Source: a virus. From it: a stretch of 64,000 nucleotides of DNA. Location: IMG/VR virus record IMGVR_UViG_3300032236_000765, positions 1-64,000 of that record; one strand, 5' to 3'. The translations under genes and the position numbers were made by a program. Numbering within the stretch: position 1 is the first letter of the stretch; every line of letters starts with the position of its first letter. This document shows, one piece after another, positions 45,435 through 57,100 of this stretch. Below the pieces are notes generated by a model, which worked only from the letters and a program-made list of their open reading frames with translations, was not told the origin of the DNA and searched no databases.

Positions 45435-45944
45435 CTATTTTAAAAATTCATCAATAGACAGATCATAATAGAGCGAGTTAATACGATGTATTCCGATTAG
45501 GTACAATACGAAACTGCTAACACTGCTTCCCCTACCTACTCCCCAGATGATATTATGTTTTCGCATAATATCAACTAGGTATTTAAGGTATTTCAATAGC
45601 ATGAACATATCACGTTCTTGAAATAAGAGTAATTCTTCTCCGGCTCTTTGTAGTTCTGCTTCAGATTTACATTGATCTAGAACAAATTTAGCGATATCAA
45701 AATCTAGATATTCTTCGGGGAGGTACCAATTTTCTTTGCATTTAGTATCAAATTCTTCAACCGTCAAATCCTCATTGATTACATACTGAATCAGTTTTGG
45801 TATTTCATTTAGATTTAGAGATGGATCGAAGTTTACCCTATCATGGATAAGTACATTCTTTAGTACAATGTTAGGATTTTTCAGATATAGATCACACAAA
45901 TCTTTTTCTGAATATATTTGCTGTCCATACTTATCTGTAATCAT
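45435..45944 (-). CDS. Short protein with DNA polymerase III alpha-like motif
   Basis: 169 residues. The C-terminal third (IIWGVGRGSSVSSFVLYLIGIHRINSLYYDL-type segment) is the nucleotide-binding palm signature of bacterial DnaE/PolC (G-R-G-S-S...YLLGIT.IDPL). The PHP and most of the palm/fingers are absent, so it is not a full polymerase. It may be a remnant, a regulator or part of a split enzyme. Leaderless-type promoter at 45951. Confidence 0.7.
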   Translation of the reverse strand: MITDKYGQQIYSEKDLCDLYLKNPNIVLKNVLIHDRVNFDPSLNLNEIPKLIQYVINEDLTVEEFDTKCKENWYLPEEYLDFDIAKFVLDQCKSEAELQRAGEELLLFQERDMFMLLKYLKYLVDIMRKHNIIWGVGRGSSVSSFVLYLIGIHRINSLYYDLSIDEFLK

Positions 45945-45950
45945 CTATAT

Positions 45951-45979
45951 ACTATGTCATGAAATAAAGAAATTGTCAA
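45951..45979 (-). promoter_or_regulatory. Sigma-70 promoter, leaderless geometry
   Basis: TTGACA (45974-45979), 17-bp spacer, CATAGT (45951-45956), 6 nt, then the ATG at 45944. The same geometry as for DnaJ. Confidence 0.65.
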
Positions 45980-46539
45980 TTTATTTGGATATTTTTTTCT
46001 TTCCAAGCAAGTCCTAATTCAGTCCAACTATTATCATCAAACAGTTTTACTACATTATCACGTTTTTTCACAGAGACATGTTCTTTACAGATGCCAATGC
46101 AGGGTCTGTTCCACCAGTGATCTCCGCTCATCACGTTCTCAGAAACTTCAGCTACGATATGATATCTTATTCCTTCACTCATCAACGATCCCATAGTCAT
46201 ATCTGTGATGACTATCCTATTTTCCATGATCGCATTTAATTTTTGTAATATCACCATAGCGATGATTTGATCAACGGGTTCTTGTGGAAGCTCGCAAATT
46301 TTGATTCCTGCTTTTTTGTATTTCTTGATGCTAGCTGTTTCAGCATCATGTATCAATAGTGAGTTTTGCAAGATTGATTCAAGGAAATGATTGATTCTCT
46401 CTAATGCGATTGATTGTTCTCTGACGGAGGCGGTCTCGACTAGCATAGATGCAGTTGCCTCATAGGTATTCACATAGAAATTGCCATTGAGATGAACGGC
46501 TGCTTGAAAGAAAAAGTCTTTATCAATTCTTGTGGTCAT
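45976..46539 (-). CDS. Hypothetical protein (187 aa)
   Basis: Mixed alpha/beta protein: helical segments (MLVETASVREQSIALERINHFLES) and a C-terminal beta-rich part with HWWNRPCIGICKEHVSVKKRDNV. No motif recognised. It overlaps the preceding gene by 17 bp. The pol III-like promoter lies over its 3' end. Confidence 0.6.
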   Translation of the reverse strand: MTTRIDKDFFFQAAVHLNGNFYVNTYEATASMLVETASVREQSIALERINHFLESILQNSLLIHDAETASIKKYKKAGIKICELPQEPVDQIIAMVILQKLNAIMENRIVITDMTMGSLMSEGIRYHIVAEVSENVMSGDHWWNRPCIGICKEHVSVKKRDNVVKLFDDNSWTELGLAWKEKNIQIN

Positions 46540-46774
46540 TTTCAGATTGAATATTGATCTTGTTATTTAGTTTCTGCTTTTCAAATATCTCATCCATTTT
46601 TTTACGATACTGATTCTTATATGTTTCAAGAATCAATTGAAGCTGCTGAATCATTGGACCATTACCGGTTCTATACGCAAATGTTAATTTATTTGTTAGC
46701 TCAGAAACAGTCTCTTGTAATTCTTCTAGAGTTTTTTTATCTAGCTCAACTTTATTTACGAATGGATGTTCCAT
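46523..46774 (-). CDS. Coiled-coil hypothetical protein (83 aa)
   Basis: Helical with heptads (LDKKTLEELQETVSELTNKL), then a charged Lys/Asn-rich tail. It starts 1 nt after the tail-protein stop. Similar small coiled-coil proteins occur among T4-like structural genes; function unknown. Confidence 0.6.
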   Translation of the reverse strand: MEHPFVNKVELDKKTLEELQETVSELTNKLTFAYRTGNGPMIQQLQLILETYKNQYRKKMDEIFEKQKLNNKINIQSENDHKN

Positions 46775-46775
46775 A

Positions 46776-47816
46776 TTACCAACCGGTTAAGCTAACTCTA
46801 GTCCAGATATTAGAACCAATATATGCAGTTAATACAGCATTTACGTTAGATTTATTATTTGGAGTAAAAACTGCCCCTGCTGTACCGCCTGTTCTAGTCG
46901 TGCTAATCGTGATATTAGGCGATGAGATAGTCTTGATATAATACACAGTATTCGCTACTAGATTAGTATTAGCTGTATCAACACTACCGCTAAAGATTAT
47001 AGGAGCATTAGTTGCTAGACTGGTTGTATTGTTCAATGTGATGACATTGCCGGTCGCATATGTATTAATTACTGTCTTGTTATATACCGTAGAATTGAAT
47101 GAAGAGGTACAAACATAGAAGTAGTTTGCGTCAACTGCTACTGTACCTTCTACATCTCCAGGAAGTCCAGTAGGAGGAGGAGTTCTCTGTTGAATTTCAG
47201 TAGATTGAAAAGGACGATTGATTGGTTCTACTGTGATTGTGTTACCGCAATCAATCGTAGAGAACCGAAGCTCAATGATATTCACATTAGCCGGAGCACT
47301 AATCGTTGCAACTCCGCCTACGTTAGCATAATTTTCGAGTAGCGTGACTCCGAAATTGTTGTTAGAACTGATGCAACTACTAGGAAGGGAAATGTATGCA
47401 GGATTGCTATTTGCGAAAGTCAACCTCAGTACAACATTGCTCTGTGTGTTCGTAGGAGCCCAGTTACCGAACTGAAGCACGATGTTTCCTTGCAGCGCAC
47501 CGAATTGAACGTCTGCCCTGTTCACATCAACTAACACTGTACCAGCTAACGCATTACCTAGATTATATGTAGTCGCTCTGAATCCGCTCGTAGATGCATT
47601 ACTGATCAGAGCATTACCCATATCATTGTTGAGGTTGCTATTATTCAGCGCAGCCTTGAGAACTGCCTTAGATTGTAAGTCAGTGATTTCTCCTGCACCC
47701 GTGTTTAGCTGGGTTGCGATTTGAGCAAAATTATCTCTGAATCCCTGAGAACTATTATTCTGTCCCGGGATTGGATAGTTTACGTTGATTCCGTTTGTAT
47801 TGATCTGGCTAGTCAT
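46776..47816 (-). CDS. Tail or baseplate structural protein (346 aa)
   Basis: Asn/Thr/Ser-rich beta protein. The N-terminus (INTNGINVNYPIPGQNNSSQGFRDNFAQIATQLNTG) has the same helix-forming pattern as the start of the giant fibre (FQKVQENFTELYTGL) and would be a virion attachment domain. The C-terminus has repeats of about 50 residues. A tail-fibre or baseplate-attached protein is inferred. Confidence 0.68.
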   Translation of the reverse strand: MTSQINTNGINVNYPIPGQNNSSQGFRDNFAQIATQLNTGAGEITDLQSKAVLKAALNNSNLNNDMGNALISNASTSGFRATTYNLGNALAGTVLVDVNRADVQFGALQGNIVLQFGNWAPTNTQSNVVLRLTFANSNPAYISLPSSCISSNNNFGVTLLENYANVGGVATISAPANVNIIELRFSTIDCGNTITVEPINRPFQSTEIQQRTPPPTGLPGDVEGTVAVDANYFYVCTSSFNSTVYNKTVINTYATGNVITLNNTTSLATNAPIIFSGSVDTANTNLVANTVYYIKTISSPNITISTTRTGGTAGAVFTPNNKSNVNAVLTAYIGSNIWTRVSLTGW

Positions 47817-47838
47817 ATTTCCCTATTCCGTAATGTAT

Positions 47839-50490
47839 TTAGTATTGTGTAGTACCGGGCAAAATTGTTTGCTGTTCAAACAATACATAGAAATCTTTAG
47901 CATCGACTGGTGTGGGTGTTGGATCAGCACTAGGCAATGCAGTCCAAGCCGGAGGACTAAGGGTGTTATCAAAGTTATAAGTAGCACTCTTGTTCACGCT
48001 GAATCTGTCGATCTTAAAATTGATCAGATTTAATGCCTGCTTCTCGCCTATCGGATTTAACCAATTATTCTGAATCTGATACTGAATGTATTGCGCATAA
48101 CTCACTTCAGTTCCATCAGGTAATGTAGTCAATCCTGGCTTGCAATAAGCGATGACCCAAGCCGGAGTGAATCCTAATGTAGATCCATTTCTCTGTTGAC
48201 TCGTCATCCAGAGGGGCAATATTTCATAATTCTGATTTTGTCCTAATACATCTACAACTTGTTGGCGCATATTTGGAAGTGAGTTTGGATATACTGTTCT
48301 TACATAACCAGGTGTTCTACTAGTATAAAGCAATTCACCATTTGGAGTATTATTCCAAGAAGTAAAGATCGTATCTTCACTATCATACCAAGGACCTAAA
48401 TATAGGGGTATCGGGCGTTGCCAGTATATTTGTTTAGCGACGCTCTCACCTTGCGGAATGATAATATTAGACTGAGATTCATATTCATACTTACCCTCAA
48501 TCTCATTGTAGTTCACGAGATTATCATAGACTTCACTGTAAACAACTTCATACAAAATCTCTCCGGTATAATCATTACGTGCAATAGCAGTCTTGATCTC
48601 TCCTAAAGTGAGTTGTCTCCAATAATGATTCTTTGTGATAGCTGCAAGATACTGATCTATGCCACTCGCATTGATACCATATGCATGTTCATATATGACG
48701 CTAGTCGCTTTACCAAAGAAAATATCATCTGAACGATACAGATAATCAGGTGGAATAAGCGTATCATTATCCAGAAGTGTAGCAAGTAAGTTTCTATCTG
48801 CTATACTAGGAGTGCATTTGATATAGAGAATGTCAGTAGGATTTGGAAACTGTTGATACACAGTCAATGTAAATGTCTGTGATGATGAGATTGAAGCAAA
48901 TTGCGTCGAAAAAGCCTGAACTGTAAATGTAAAGGTTGCAGATGCATCTGGATTCTGAAAAGTATTCTCAGGTTGAAAGGCTACAATTCCTGATAATTCC
49001 CCGTTTGGTAATAGGGTTAGATTGGGAGGAAGTGTACCGGATGTCAATCTATATTGCAAGTCTATATCACTTGTTGCTTTTACATAAGCCATACTAGGTA
49101 AACCGTTAAAAACAGTTCCTAGGTCAGCAGGACTTATCCAAACGATGTCACCGTTTATATTAGTGATCACCCTGAATACAAAAGTAAAGGTGGGAGAAGA
49201 TATATTAGTCACTGTTCCTAATACGACTTTAGTTACTGATACGCTAAAAGTAAATTCACTAACTGTATTAGGACTGATGACAGGATTACCTGTGATCCAT
49301 CCAGTAGTAGCATTTCCTGTCAACCCTAGCGGCAAAGAACTAAAATTATATTGTAAGTCATTACCATCAAAATCATGACCTAATATACTAAAATTAAATT
49401 TATTATTGCTGCTTATAGTACCAATGAATGCAGGTTGATTAGGTGGATAAGTTGTTCCATTGCCGTTAGCTGGCAATACATAATATCCAAATTCTGTGAT
49501 ATTGCGATCTAGTTGAAAAGTCTCAGGGCGAGTATTATAGATTGCAGGAATTCTGGTATTTGGTCCGTATCCAGGACCACCCTGTTGTACTGGAGTATTT
49601 TGATTTACTACAGAGATAGAATAGCTTTGAATATCACTACCTAATGCACTATCTAATTTAAGCACGAAGTTAAAAGTTTTACTAGTAGGTTGTCCTTGGG
49701 TTATACTAGGTAATAGTATAGGCATATAACCTGAACTATCAATGAATGTAACGATCGGACCATTCACAGTATTTGATACAGTAAATTGTGTTCCGTTGAT
49801 CACAGAAGCAATATAGTATGTTTGATTGGGGACGATTCCTCCGAAGGAAGTACCTGAAAAAACGATAGGTCTTCCAGCAATAAAATTTGCCGTATTCAGA
49901 CAAGTGATAATGTTACTGCTGACTGCGGTAGCAACAGTAGATACAGGTGATAGATTCACGTTGACGAGAGGCGGCTGAGCATATCCCCTTATCAATCCAT
50001 ATTCATTTATTTCTAATCCGGGTGGTAGTTCACCCGCAACTACTCTAATTATGACAGGATTCGTAGAGATAGGATTGTTATACTCGATTGGAATCTCGAC
50101 CCAAGTACTATCTAGAAAACTATTAGGCTGTGTGTTAGACCATGGATTAGGATTAGGAATAGGACCCGGAGTTGTAGTGAAAGTAGGATGAGCGATGCCT
50201 GATATGGTCATACTAAATGTATTATCTCGAATATTCTGATAGTTATCAGTTGCTCGTACTACAAAGGTATATGTTGTTGCTGCGACTACCGCTGCTGGAA
50301 CTCCAGATATCAATCCATTGACATTCATCGTCACGCCTGAAGGTAAACCTCCGCTAATGATTTGATATGATATCGATACTGCTGGTAAAACCGCAGATGC
50401 AGATAATTGGAAAACAACAGGCTTCAATGAGTTTCCTGATGGAAACGATCCGATAGAGCCAGTTGGTGTATTCCAGATTGGTTGTGCCAT
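47839..50490 (-). CDS. Large tail-fibre-type protein with Ig-like (He_PIG) domains
   Basis: 883 residues. At least four Ig-like units recur: ISYQIISGGLPSGVTMNVNGLISGVP, VAGELPPGLEINEYGLIRGYA, YNFSSLPLGLTGNATTGWITG and LTSGTLPPNLTLLPNGELSG. The G-x-L-P-x-G-L...G-x-I-x-G signature is that of putative-Ig domains of surface proteins. The C-terminal third (residues about 570-880) has Tyr/Trp-rich beta structure. Probably a baseplate/tail protein binding host surface. Confidence 0.75.
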   Translation of the reverse strand: MAQPIWNTPTGSIGSFPSGNSLKPVVFQLSASAVLPAVSISYQIISGGLPSGVTMNVNGLISGVPAAVVAATTYTFVVRATDNYQNIRDNTFSMTISGIAHPTFTTTPGPIPNPNPWSNTQPNSFLDSTWVEIPIEYNNPISTNPVIIRVVAGELPPGLEINEYGLIRGYAQPPLVNVNLSPVSTVATAVSSNIITCLNTANFIAGRPIVFSGTSFGGIVPNQTYYIASVINGTQFTVSNTVNGPIVTFIDSSGYMPILLPSITQGQPTSKTFNFVLKLDSALGSDIQSYSISVVNQNTPVQQGGPGYGPNTRIPAIYNTRPETFQLDRNITEFGYYVLPANGNGTTYPPNQPAFIGTISSNNKFNFSILGHDFDGNDLQYNFSSLPLGLTGNATTGWITGNPVISPNTVSEFTFSVSVTKVVLGTVTNISSPTFTFVFRVITNINGDIVWISPADLGTVFNGLPSMAYVKATSDIDLQYRLTSGTLPPNLTLLPNGELSGIVAFQPENTFQNPDASATFTFTVQAFSTQFASISSSQTFTLTVYQQFPNPTDILYIKCTPSIADRNLLATLLDNDTLIPPDYLYRSDDIFFGKATSVIYEHAYGINASGIDQYLAAITKNHYWRQLTLGEIKTAIARNDYTGEILYEVVYSEVYDNLVNYNEIEGKYEYESQSNIIIPQGESVAKQIYWQRPIPLYLGPWYDSEDTIFTSWNNTPNGELLYTSRTPGYVRTVYPNSLPNMRQQVVDVLGQNQNYEILPLWMTSQQRNGSTLGFTPAWVIAYCKPGLTTLPDGTEVSYAQYIQYQIQNNWLNPIGEKQALNLINFKIDRFSVNKSATYNFDNTLSPPAWTALPSADPTPTPVDAKDFYVLFEQQTILPGTTQY

Positions 50491-50502
50491 AATATTTTTC
50501 TT

Positions 50503-51123
50503 TTAGCTAAGTGCTCTCAGTGCTATCGCATAGTGAGCTTTTCTATCTTCTAGTCCAATCGTACCGCCGTTGATGCGTTTAGTCAAACCTACAAAATCAT
50601 CCTTATCAGCGTATATACTTAATTTATTTGCATCCCAGAACCAACCGGCACTCGCAACAGCACCTTCGGGCGTCTCTAGGTAGGTTACTGCTTCATCAAG
50701 TGTCTTATGGATTGAGTTTGCAAACTTAGTGTAATTTGATTTACCAGTCAACTGTATCAAGCCACGACCACAAAACTTATAGCCATCTCCTGATGCTTCA
50801 TCACCATTACCCATACGATTTGCATATACCTTGTTTGCGATTTTCTGTGGATTGCGGGCATAAGGTTGTGCAGATGCTACTGTAGGAAAATACTTTTTGA
50901 ATATGCGATTCAATGCTTCTGCGCTATAATTAAGTCCTTCTTTAGTGAAGTTGAATCCACCTGATTCATGTGCTACTTGTGCAAGAAATGCAGCCATGCG
51001 TTTTGTGTTTTCATATAGACCGAAGTGCTCTCCTACAGTATTGAGGGGATCAACATACTTTTGAAGAATAGGTTGTTTGGTTGTTGGACAAAGATGTCTT
51101 AATAAATCTATAGTTACTTCCAT
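50503..51123 (-). CDS. GH19 endolysin (chitinase-like)
   Basis: 206 residues, single domain. LAQVAHESGGFNFTKEGLNYS carries the first catalytic Glu, and GYKFCGRGLIQLTGKSNYTKFA is the conserved substrate-groove motif with the second Glu region; RINGG follows. No signal peptide, so it depends on the holin for release. It cuts peptidoglycan glycan strands. Situated between fibre genes. Confidence 0.9.
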   Translation of the reverse strand: MEVTIDLLRHLCPTTKQPILQKYVDPLNTVGEHFGLYENTKRMAAFLAQVAHESGGFNFTKEGLNYSAEALNRIFKKYFPTVASAQPYARNPQKIANKVYANRMGNGDEASGDGYKFCGRGLIQLTGKSNYTKFANSIHKTLDEAVTYLETPEGAVASAGWFWDANKLSIYADKDDFVGLTKRINGGTIGLEDRKAHYAIALRALS

Positions 51124-51144
51124 GTATACTTCCTTTTTTATTTC

Positions 51145-54100
51145 TTATGCGTAAGTTGCGCCGACTGTATACCACTGACTTGTAGTTGGGGCAATGAATT
51201 GTAATGTTGCTCCTCCCGGAATAGATAGGGAAGAATTTGTAGCTAAAGAGTTGATTATTCCTCCTGAAGCCGGATAAACATTCAATGCATTGGCAGTAGT
51301 ATTTGTGATGTAAACTACAGCACCAGCTACTGCTGGTAATTGTACTCCATTAGCACCAGATGTCACTGTGCTTACCACATTGATTTCTTTAGTGAGAATA
51401 GTTGCTGTTCCTTGAGTAGAACCAGCTGCTGTGATACCTGTACCTGTAGAACGAATAACATAACTGCTAGCAGAAAAATTGTTAGCATACACATTTGACC
51501 ATCTATTACCTGAACCGCCTAATGTGACTGTGTTATCAACTAATGGGAATAAGTTTCCTGAACTATCTATAACTATTCTACCTGGAACACTAGTAGCACT
51601 AGTGGTATTAGTACCGGTACCAAATGTAATTCCACCTTGAACAGCACCATTAAACTGAATGAAGCCCATCCATGTACTGTCAACTTTTTGTTGTAAACGA
51701 CTACCGGCTGTTGTCCAATCAGCACCGGCAGCATACCTAGTGTTAGTTATTTCAAGATAGTCTGCATTACTATCTGTGCTATAATATGTAGTATGTAATA
51801 TTTGGTTTCCGACAGATGTTCCTAATGAACCGCCGGTTTGACTAAACTTAAAGCTGTTAACTTGTGAAGTACTACCTACAGCAACATAGCCACTAGACGA
51901 TGCTAAGTTACTAGTACCTGATATAGTCACTGCACTGAGTGTACCAACAGATGTGATATTTGGTTGAGAAGCAGTTGTTACTGTACCAGCATTAGTTGCG
52001 CTTGTTACAGCACCAGTTACATTACTACCTTGAATGTTACTCAAGTTATTACCTGAACCAATAAAGTAATTTGCAGTTACCGCATTACCTAAGTTAGCAT
52101 TTCCAGCAGTAATGTTACCAGTAGCAGTGAATATTCCATTTCCGAATGTAGTATTTGCGGTGGAATTTCCTACAATCAATGAAGTTAGATTGCCAACTGA
52201 TGTAATATTTGGTTGAGATGAGGAACCTGTAGTCAATGTACCTGCTAAGTATGAAGCTGATACTAGATTTGCACCAGACAACTGAGATGCAGCCCCGCTC
52301 ATAGTAATGGTGCCATTTGCTACAAATGTCAAGCCAGTAAATGAGCTACTCACCGATGTAATATTTGGTTGAGAAGCAGTTGTTAGAGTACCAGTCAAAT
52401 AAGTAGCACTCAACAAGTTACCACCTGTAATGTTACCTGCACTTGTTAGTATAATTATTCCATTTCCAAATGTAGCGTTTGCAGTAGCATTACCTACAGT
52501 CAAATTAGAGAGTGTACCAACTGATGTGATATTTGGTTGAGTTGAGGAACCTGTAGTCAGTGTACCTGCCAAGTAAGGAGCACTCAACAAGTTACCACCT
52601 GTAATGTTACCTGCACTTGGTAGCGTAATCGTTCCATTTCCAAATGTAGAATTTGCAGTAGTATTACCTACAACCAATGAAGTGAGTGTACCAACAGATG
52701 TGATATTTGGTTGAGAAGCAGTCGTTACTGTACCGGCAAAATTTGCAGTGTTAGAAGATGCTACAGTACCTGATACATTACCGCCTTGAATGTTGCTGAT
52801 ATTTCCACCTTCACCCTGCAACTGTCCTGCATTCACTTTATTAGTTACACTCAATGAACCGAGTGTACCTATAGAAGTAATATTTGGTTGAGATGAGGAA
52901 CCTGTAGTCAGTGTACCTGCTAAGTAAGTAGCTGATACTAGATTTGCACCAGACAACTGAGATGCGGCACCACTCATAGTAATGTTGCCATTTGCTACAA
53001 ATGTCAAGCCAGTAAATGAACTACTTACTGATGTAATATTTGATTGTGAACTTGCAGTTACTGTACCTGCTGTACCTGCGGTAGCTGCTGCCAAGTTAGC
53101 AACAGTCGTAGTCGAATACACGACTAATGGAGCACCCGTTGATGCAGTAGAAATTAGCTGTCCAGTTACGTTAGCATTACCAGCATTAACATTACCAGTA
53201 CCATTAACTACACCTGAACCAAAATTCAGATTACCTACGTTAGCATTACTGGTAACACCGAGATTACCGAGTGTACCTATAGAAGTGATGTTCGGCTGAG
53301 AAGCAGTCGTTAATGTACCGCCCAACAGTGTAGCATTTAGTGTACCTGATGCAACTGCTACGTTGATATTCGTGTTTGCAGCTATAGCGATATTGCCACT
53401 AGTAGCACTCATCAGTCCGAGATAATATGTTCCTGTGCTTGTAGCAGCAGTTACTGCATAATTTGCTACGTTAGCATTTGGTACCCAACCTGTTACATTA
53501 GCACCGACAATAGAACTTAGTCCATTGCCGTTACCAGAGAATATACCTGTATTAGCAATGATATTGGGTGCTGTGATATTTCCGCTCACTCCTAACGAAG
53601 TTAGCGTACCAACTGATGTGATATTTGCTTGAGAAGCAGTTGTTAGAGTACCAGTCAAGTAAGTAGCACTCAACAAGTTACCACCGGTGATAGTACCTGC
53701 ACTTGGTAGCGTAATCGTTCCATTTCCGAATGTAGTATTTGCAGTGGAATTTCCTACAGTCAAGTTAGAGAGTGTACCAACTGATGTAATATTTGATTGT
53801 GAACTTGCAGTTACTGTACCAGCAGTTGTTGCAGCACCACTCAATGCACCAACGAAAGTAGTTGCAGTGATAGAGTTGTTTGATAGGTTGGCACTAATAC
53901 CTGTATTGATTACTGCTGATGAATACCCGTTAGCTGCTGAAGTAGTAAATGTTGGATAAACTGTAGCAGCAGTTGAAGTATTTTGTAGTAGAGCAGCAGC
54001 ACTTGCAGCATAGTTTGCATTTGCTACAGCACCGGTTACACTGCTAGCTTGAAGATTACTCAAGTTGTTACCTGAACCAATGAAGTAATTTGCAGTTACC

Positions 54101-57100
54101 GCATTACCTAAGTTAGCATTACCACCAGTGATATTGCCAGTACCATTAACTACACCTGAACCAAAATTCAAATTACCTACGTTAGCATTACCGGTAACTG
54201 CTAGAGAACTGAGTGTACCAACTGATGTTAGATTCGAACTAATGACTGATGAATTAAGTGATGTACCAGTCAAGTTAGCAGCATTTGCTGTGATCACTGT
54301 ATTAGATGCTGATGTTAATTGACCCTGTGAGTTAACAGTAAATGTTGCAACACGGTCACCGCTACCATATGTACCAGAAGATACACCTGTATTGTTGATA
54401 TTGAATGTAGTTCCAGATAATGATAGTCCAGTTCCAGCAGTATATGTACCTGCTTGTGAGAACTGTGCGAAGTTTATTCCAGTTGTTCCGATGGTGATCG
54501 GAGCAGGAGTATTACATACCCAACCGGTATTAATATTTACTGTGCCTGTTTGCACCAGAACGAATGCGTTTACTAGATTAGATCCAGTATTAGCATCGGT
54601 CGAACGGGTTAATACAGTAGAACTCGTGTAGGTGTAGATGCCATTCCAAGCAGTATTTGCTTCGTTCTTGACAAGGATTCTAGTTCCTAAGGTAGCAATA
54701 TTAACACCATCTATAGAGAGATAAGTTCCGGTAGTCGTGAGAGTAGCTCCTACTCCACTTGTTCCGTTGTTATAAGTAACAGTACCGCTTGAAGTAGCAG
54801 CAAGGGTATCAGTCGTTGCTGCTGCGACCGGATTCAATACTTTCAATCCTTGTGCAACAGTATCAACATAATTTTTAGTTGCAGCGTCTTGTGCATTTAC
54901 TGGGTTAGAAACATTAGTGATATATGCACTGTTGGCATCGATATTACCGGTGCCATTTGGTTTCAAGTTAATATTTGTATTGGTTCCAGCTGAAGTGATT
55001 GTGAGTGCGCCGGTTTTACCTAGAATATTATCAGTGATAACATAGGATGATGATGTGATATTACCTGTCGCAGTAATCGAAGAAAAACTACCTGTCACAT
55101 TAGCAGCATTCAGTGAAGCTAGATTTGCGCCAGATAGACCTGCTGCAAATGTAGCAGATGCACCAACTAGTGAATTCCAAGTACCGACAGTCACAGTTCC
55201 TATATTTGAAATAGCATTTGTAACTGATACGGGAAGAGTTCCAGAAATATTGCCTGCTGGTATATAAGTTATTGCTTGACCGTTACCAATAATATTACCA
55301 CCGGTGATATTACCAGCAGCAGTGATTGTTCCATTTCCGAATGTAGTATTTGCAGTGGAATTTCCTACAGTCAAGTTAGAGAGTGTACCAACTGATGTAA
55401 TATTTGATTGTGAACTTGCAGTCACTGTACCAGCAATAGTTGCTGTATTGGCATAAGTTGCATTTGCCACAGCACCGGTTACACTGCTACCTTGAATGTT
55501 ACTTAAGTTATTACCTGAACCAATGAAGTAATTTGCAGTTGCTGCATTACCTAGGTTAGCATTGCCGGCAGTAATGTTACCAGTACCAGTGACTACACCT
55601 GAACCAAAATTCAGATTACCTACATTAGCATTGCCGGTAGTAGTGATTGTATTAGCTCCGGCTGCGATGATGCCGATAATATTACCACCAGTGATATTAC
55701 CAGCAGTAGTGATTGTTCCATTTCCGAATGTAGTATTTGCAGTGGAATTTCCTACAGTCAAGTTAGAGAGTGTACCAACCGATGTTAGATTTGATCCAAT
55801 GATCGATGAGTTAAGCGATGTACCAGTCAAATTAGCTGCGTTTGCTGCGCTAACAATAGAAGCCGCAAAAGTCAATTGACCTTGTGGGTTGACAGTGAAC
55901 TGTGCGATTCTATCGCTGTTACCGTACGTACCGGAAGATACACTCGTATTATTAATACTAAATGTAGTTCCAGATAGAGTTAATCCAGTTCCAGCAGCAT
56001 AGGATCCTGCTTGTGAGAACTGTGCGAAAGAAATCGAAGTAGAACCTAATGTGATTGGAGCAGGAGTATTACATACCCAACCGGTATTGATATTTACTGT
56101 GCCTCCTTGCACTAGGACGAATGCATTTACTAGATTAGATCCAGTATTAGCATCGGTCGAACGAGTGAGGGTCGTAGAATTAGTATAGGTATAAATACCA
56201 TTCCATGCACCGGTAGCTTCATTCTTGACAAGGATTCTAGTTCCTGCAGATGCTATATTAACACCATCAATAGTAGTAAATGTTCCGGTAGTAGTTAATG
56301 TTGCTCCTACACCAGAAGAACCGTTATTATAAGAAATCGTTCCGCCTGATGCAGTAGCAAGTGTTCCTGTTGTTGCTGCGGCAACTGGGCTCAATACTTT
56401 TAGACCCGAAGCTAATGAATCTACGTAACCTTTAGTTGCAGCGTCTTGTGCATTTACTGGGTTAGAAACATTGGTGATATATGCACTGTTGGCATCGATA
56501 TTACCGGTACCATTAGGCTTTAGATTGATATTTGTATTAGTTCCGGCTGAAGTGATAGTGAGTGCGCCGGTTCTACCTAAAATACTATCAGTGATAACAT
56601 AGGATGATGATGTGATATTACCCGATGAAATCAATGAGGTTAGTGTACCGACTGAAGTGATATTTGATTGTGAACTTGCAGTTACTGTACCTGCATTATT
56701 AGCATAAGTTGCATTTGCTACAGCACCAGTTACATTACTACCTTGAATGTTACTCAAGTTGTTACCTGAACCAGAGAAGAAGTTTGCAATTACCAAGTTA
56801 CCTAGGTTAGCATTGCCAGCAATGACATTGCCAGTTCCAGTGACTATGCCCGAACCAAAATTCAGATTACCTACGTTAGCATTTCCAGTAACTGCTAGAG
56901 AACTGAGTGTACCGACATTAGTGATGTTTGGTTGATTAGCTGTTGTCAATGTACCGGTAAGTAGTGAAGCTCCGATTGTTCCGCTGTTAGCATAAACATT
57001 ACCGGCAGTAATATTACCATTAACTGCTAGAGAAGTGAGTGTACCAACTGAAGTGATATTTGATTGTGCACTTGCGGTTACAGTACCGGCAGTAGTTGCA

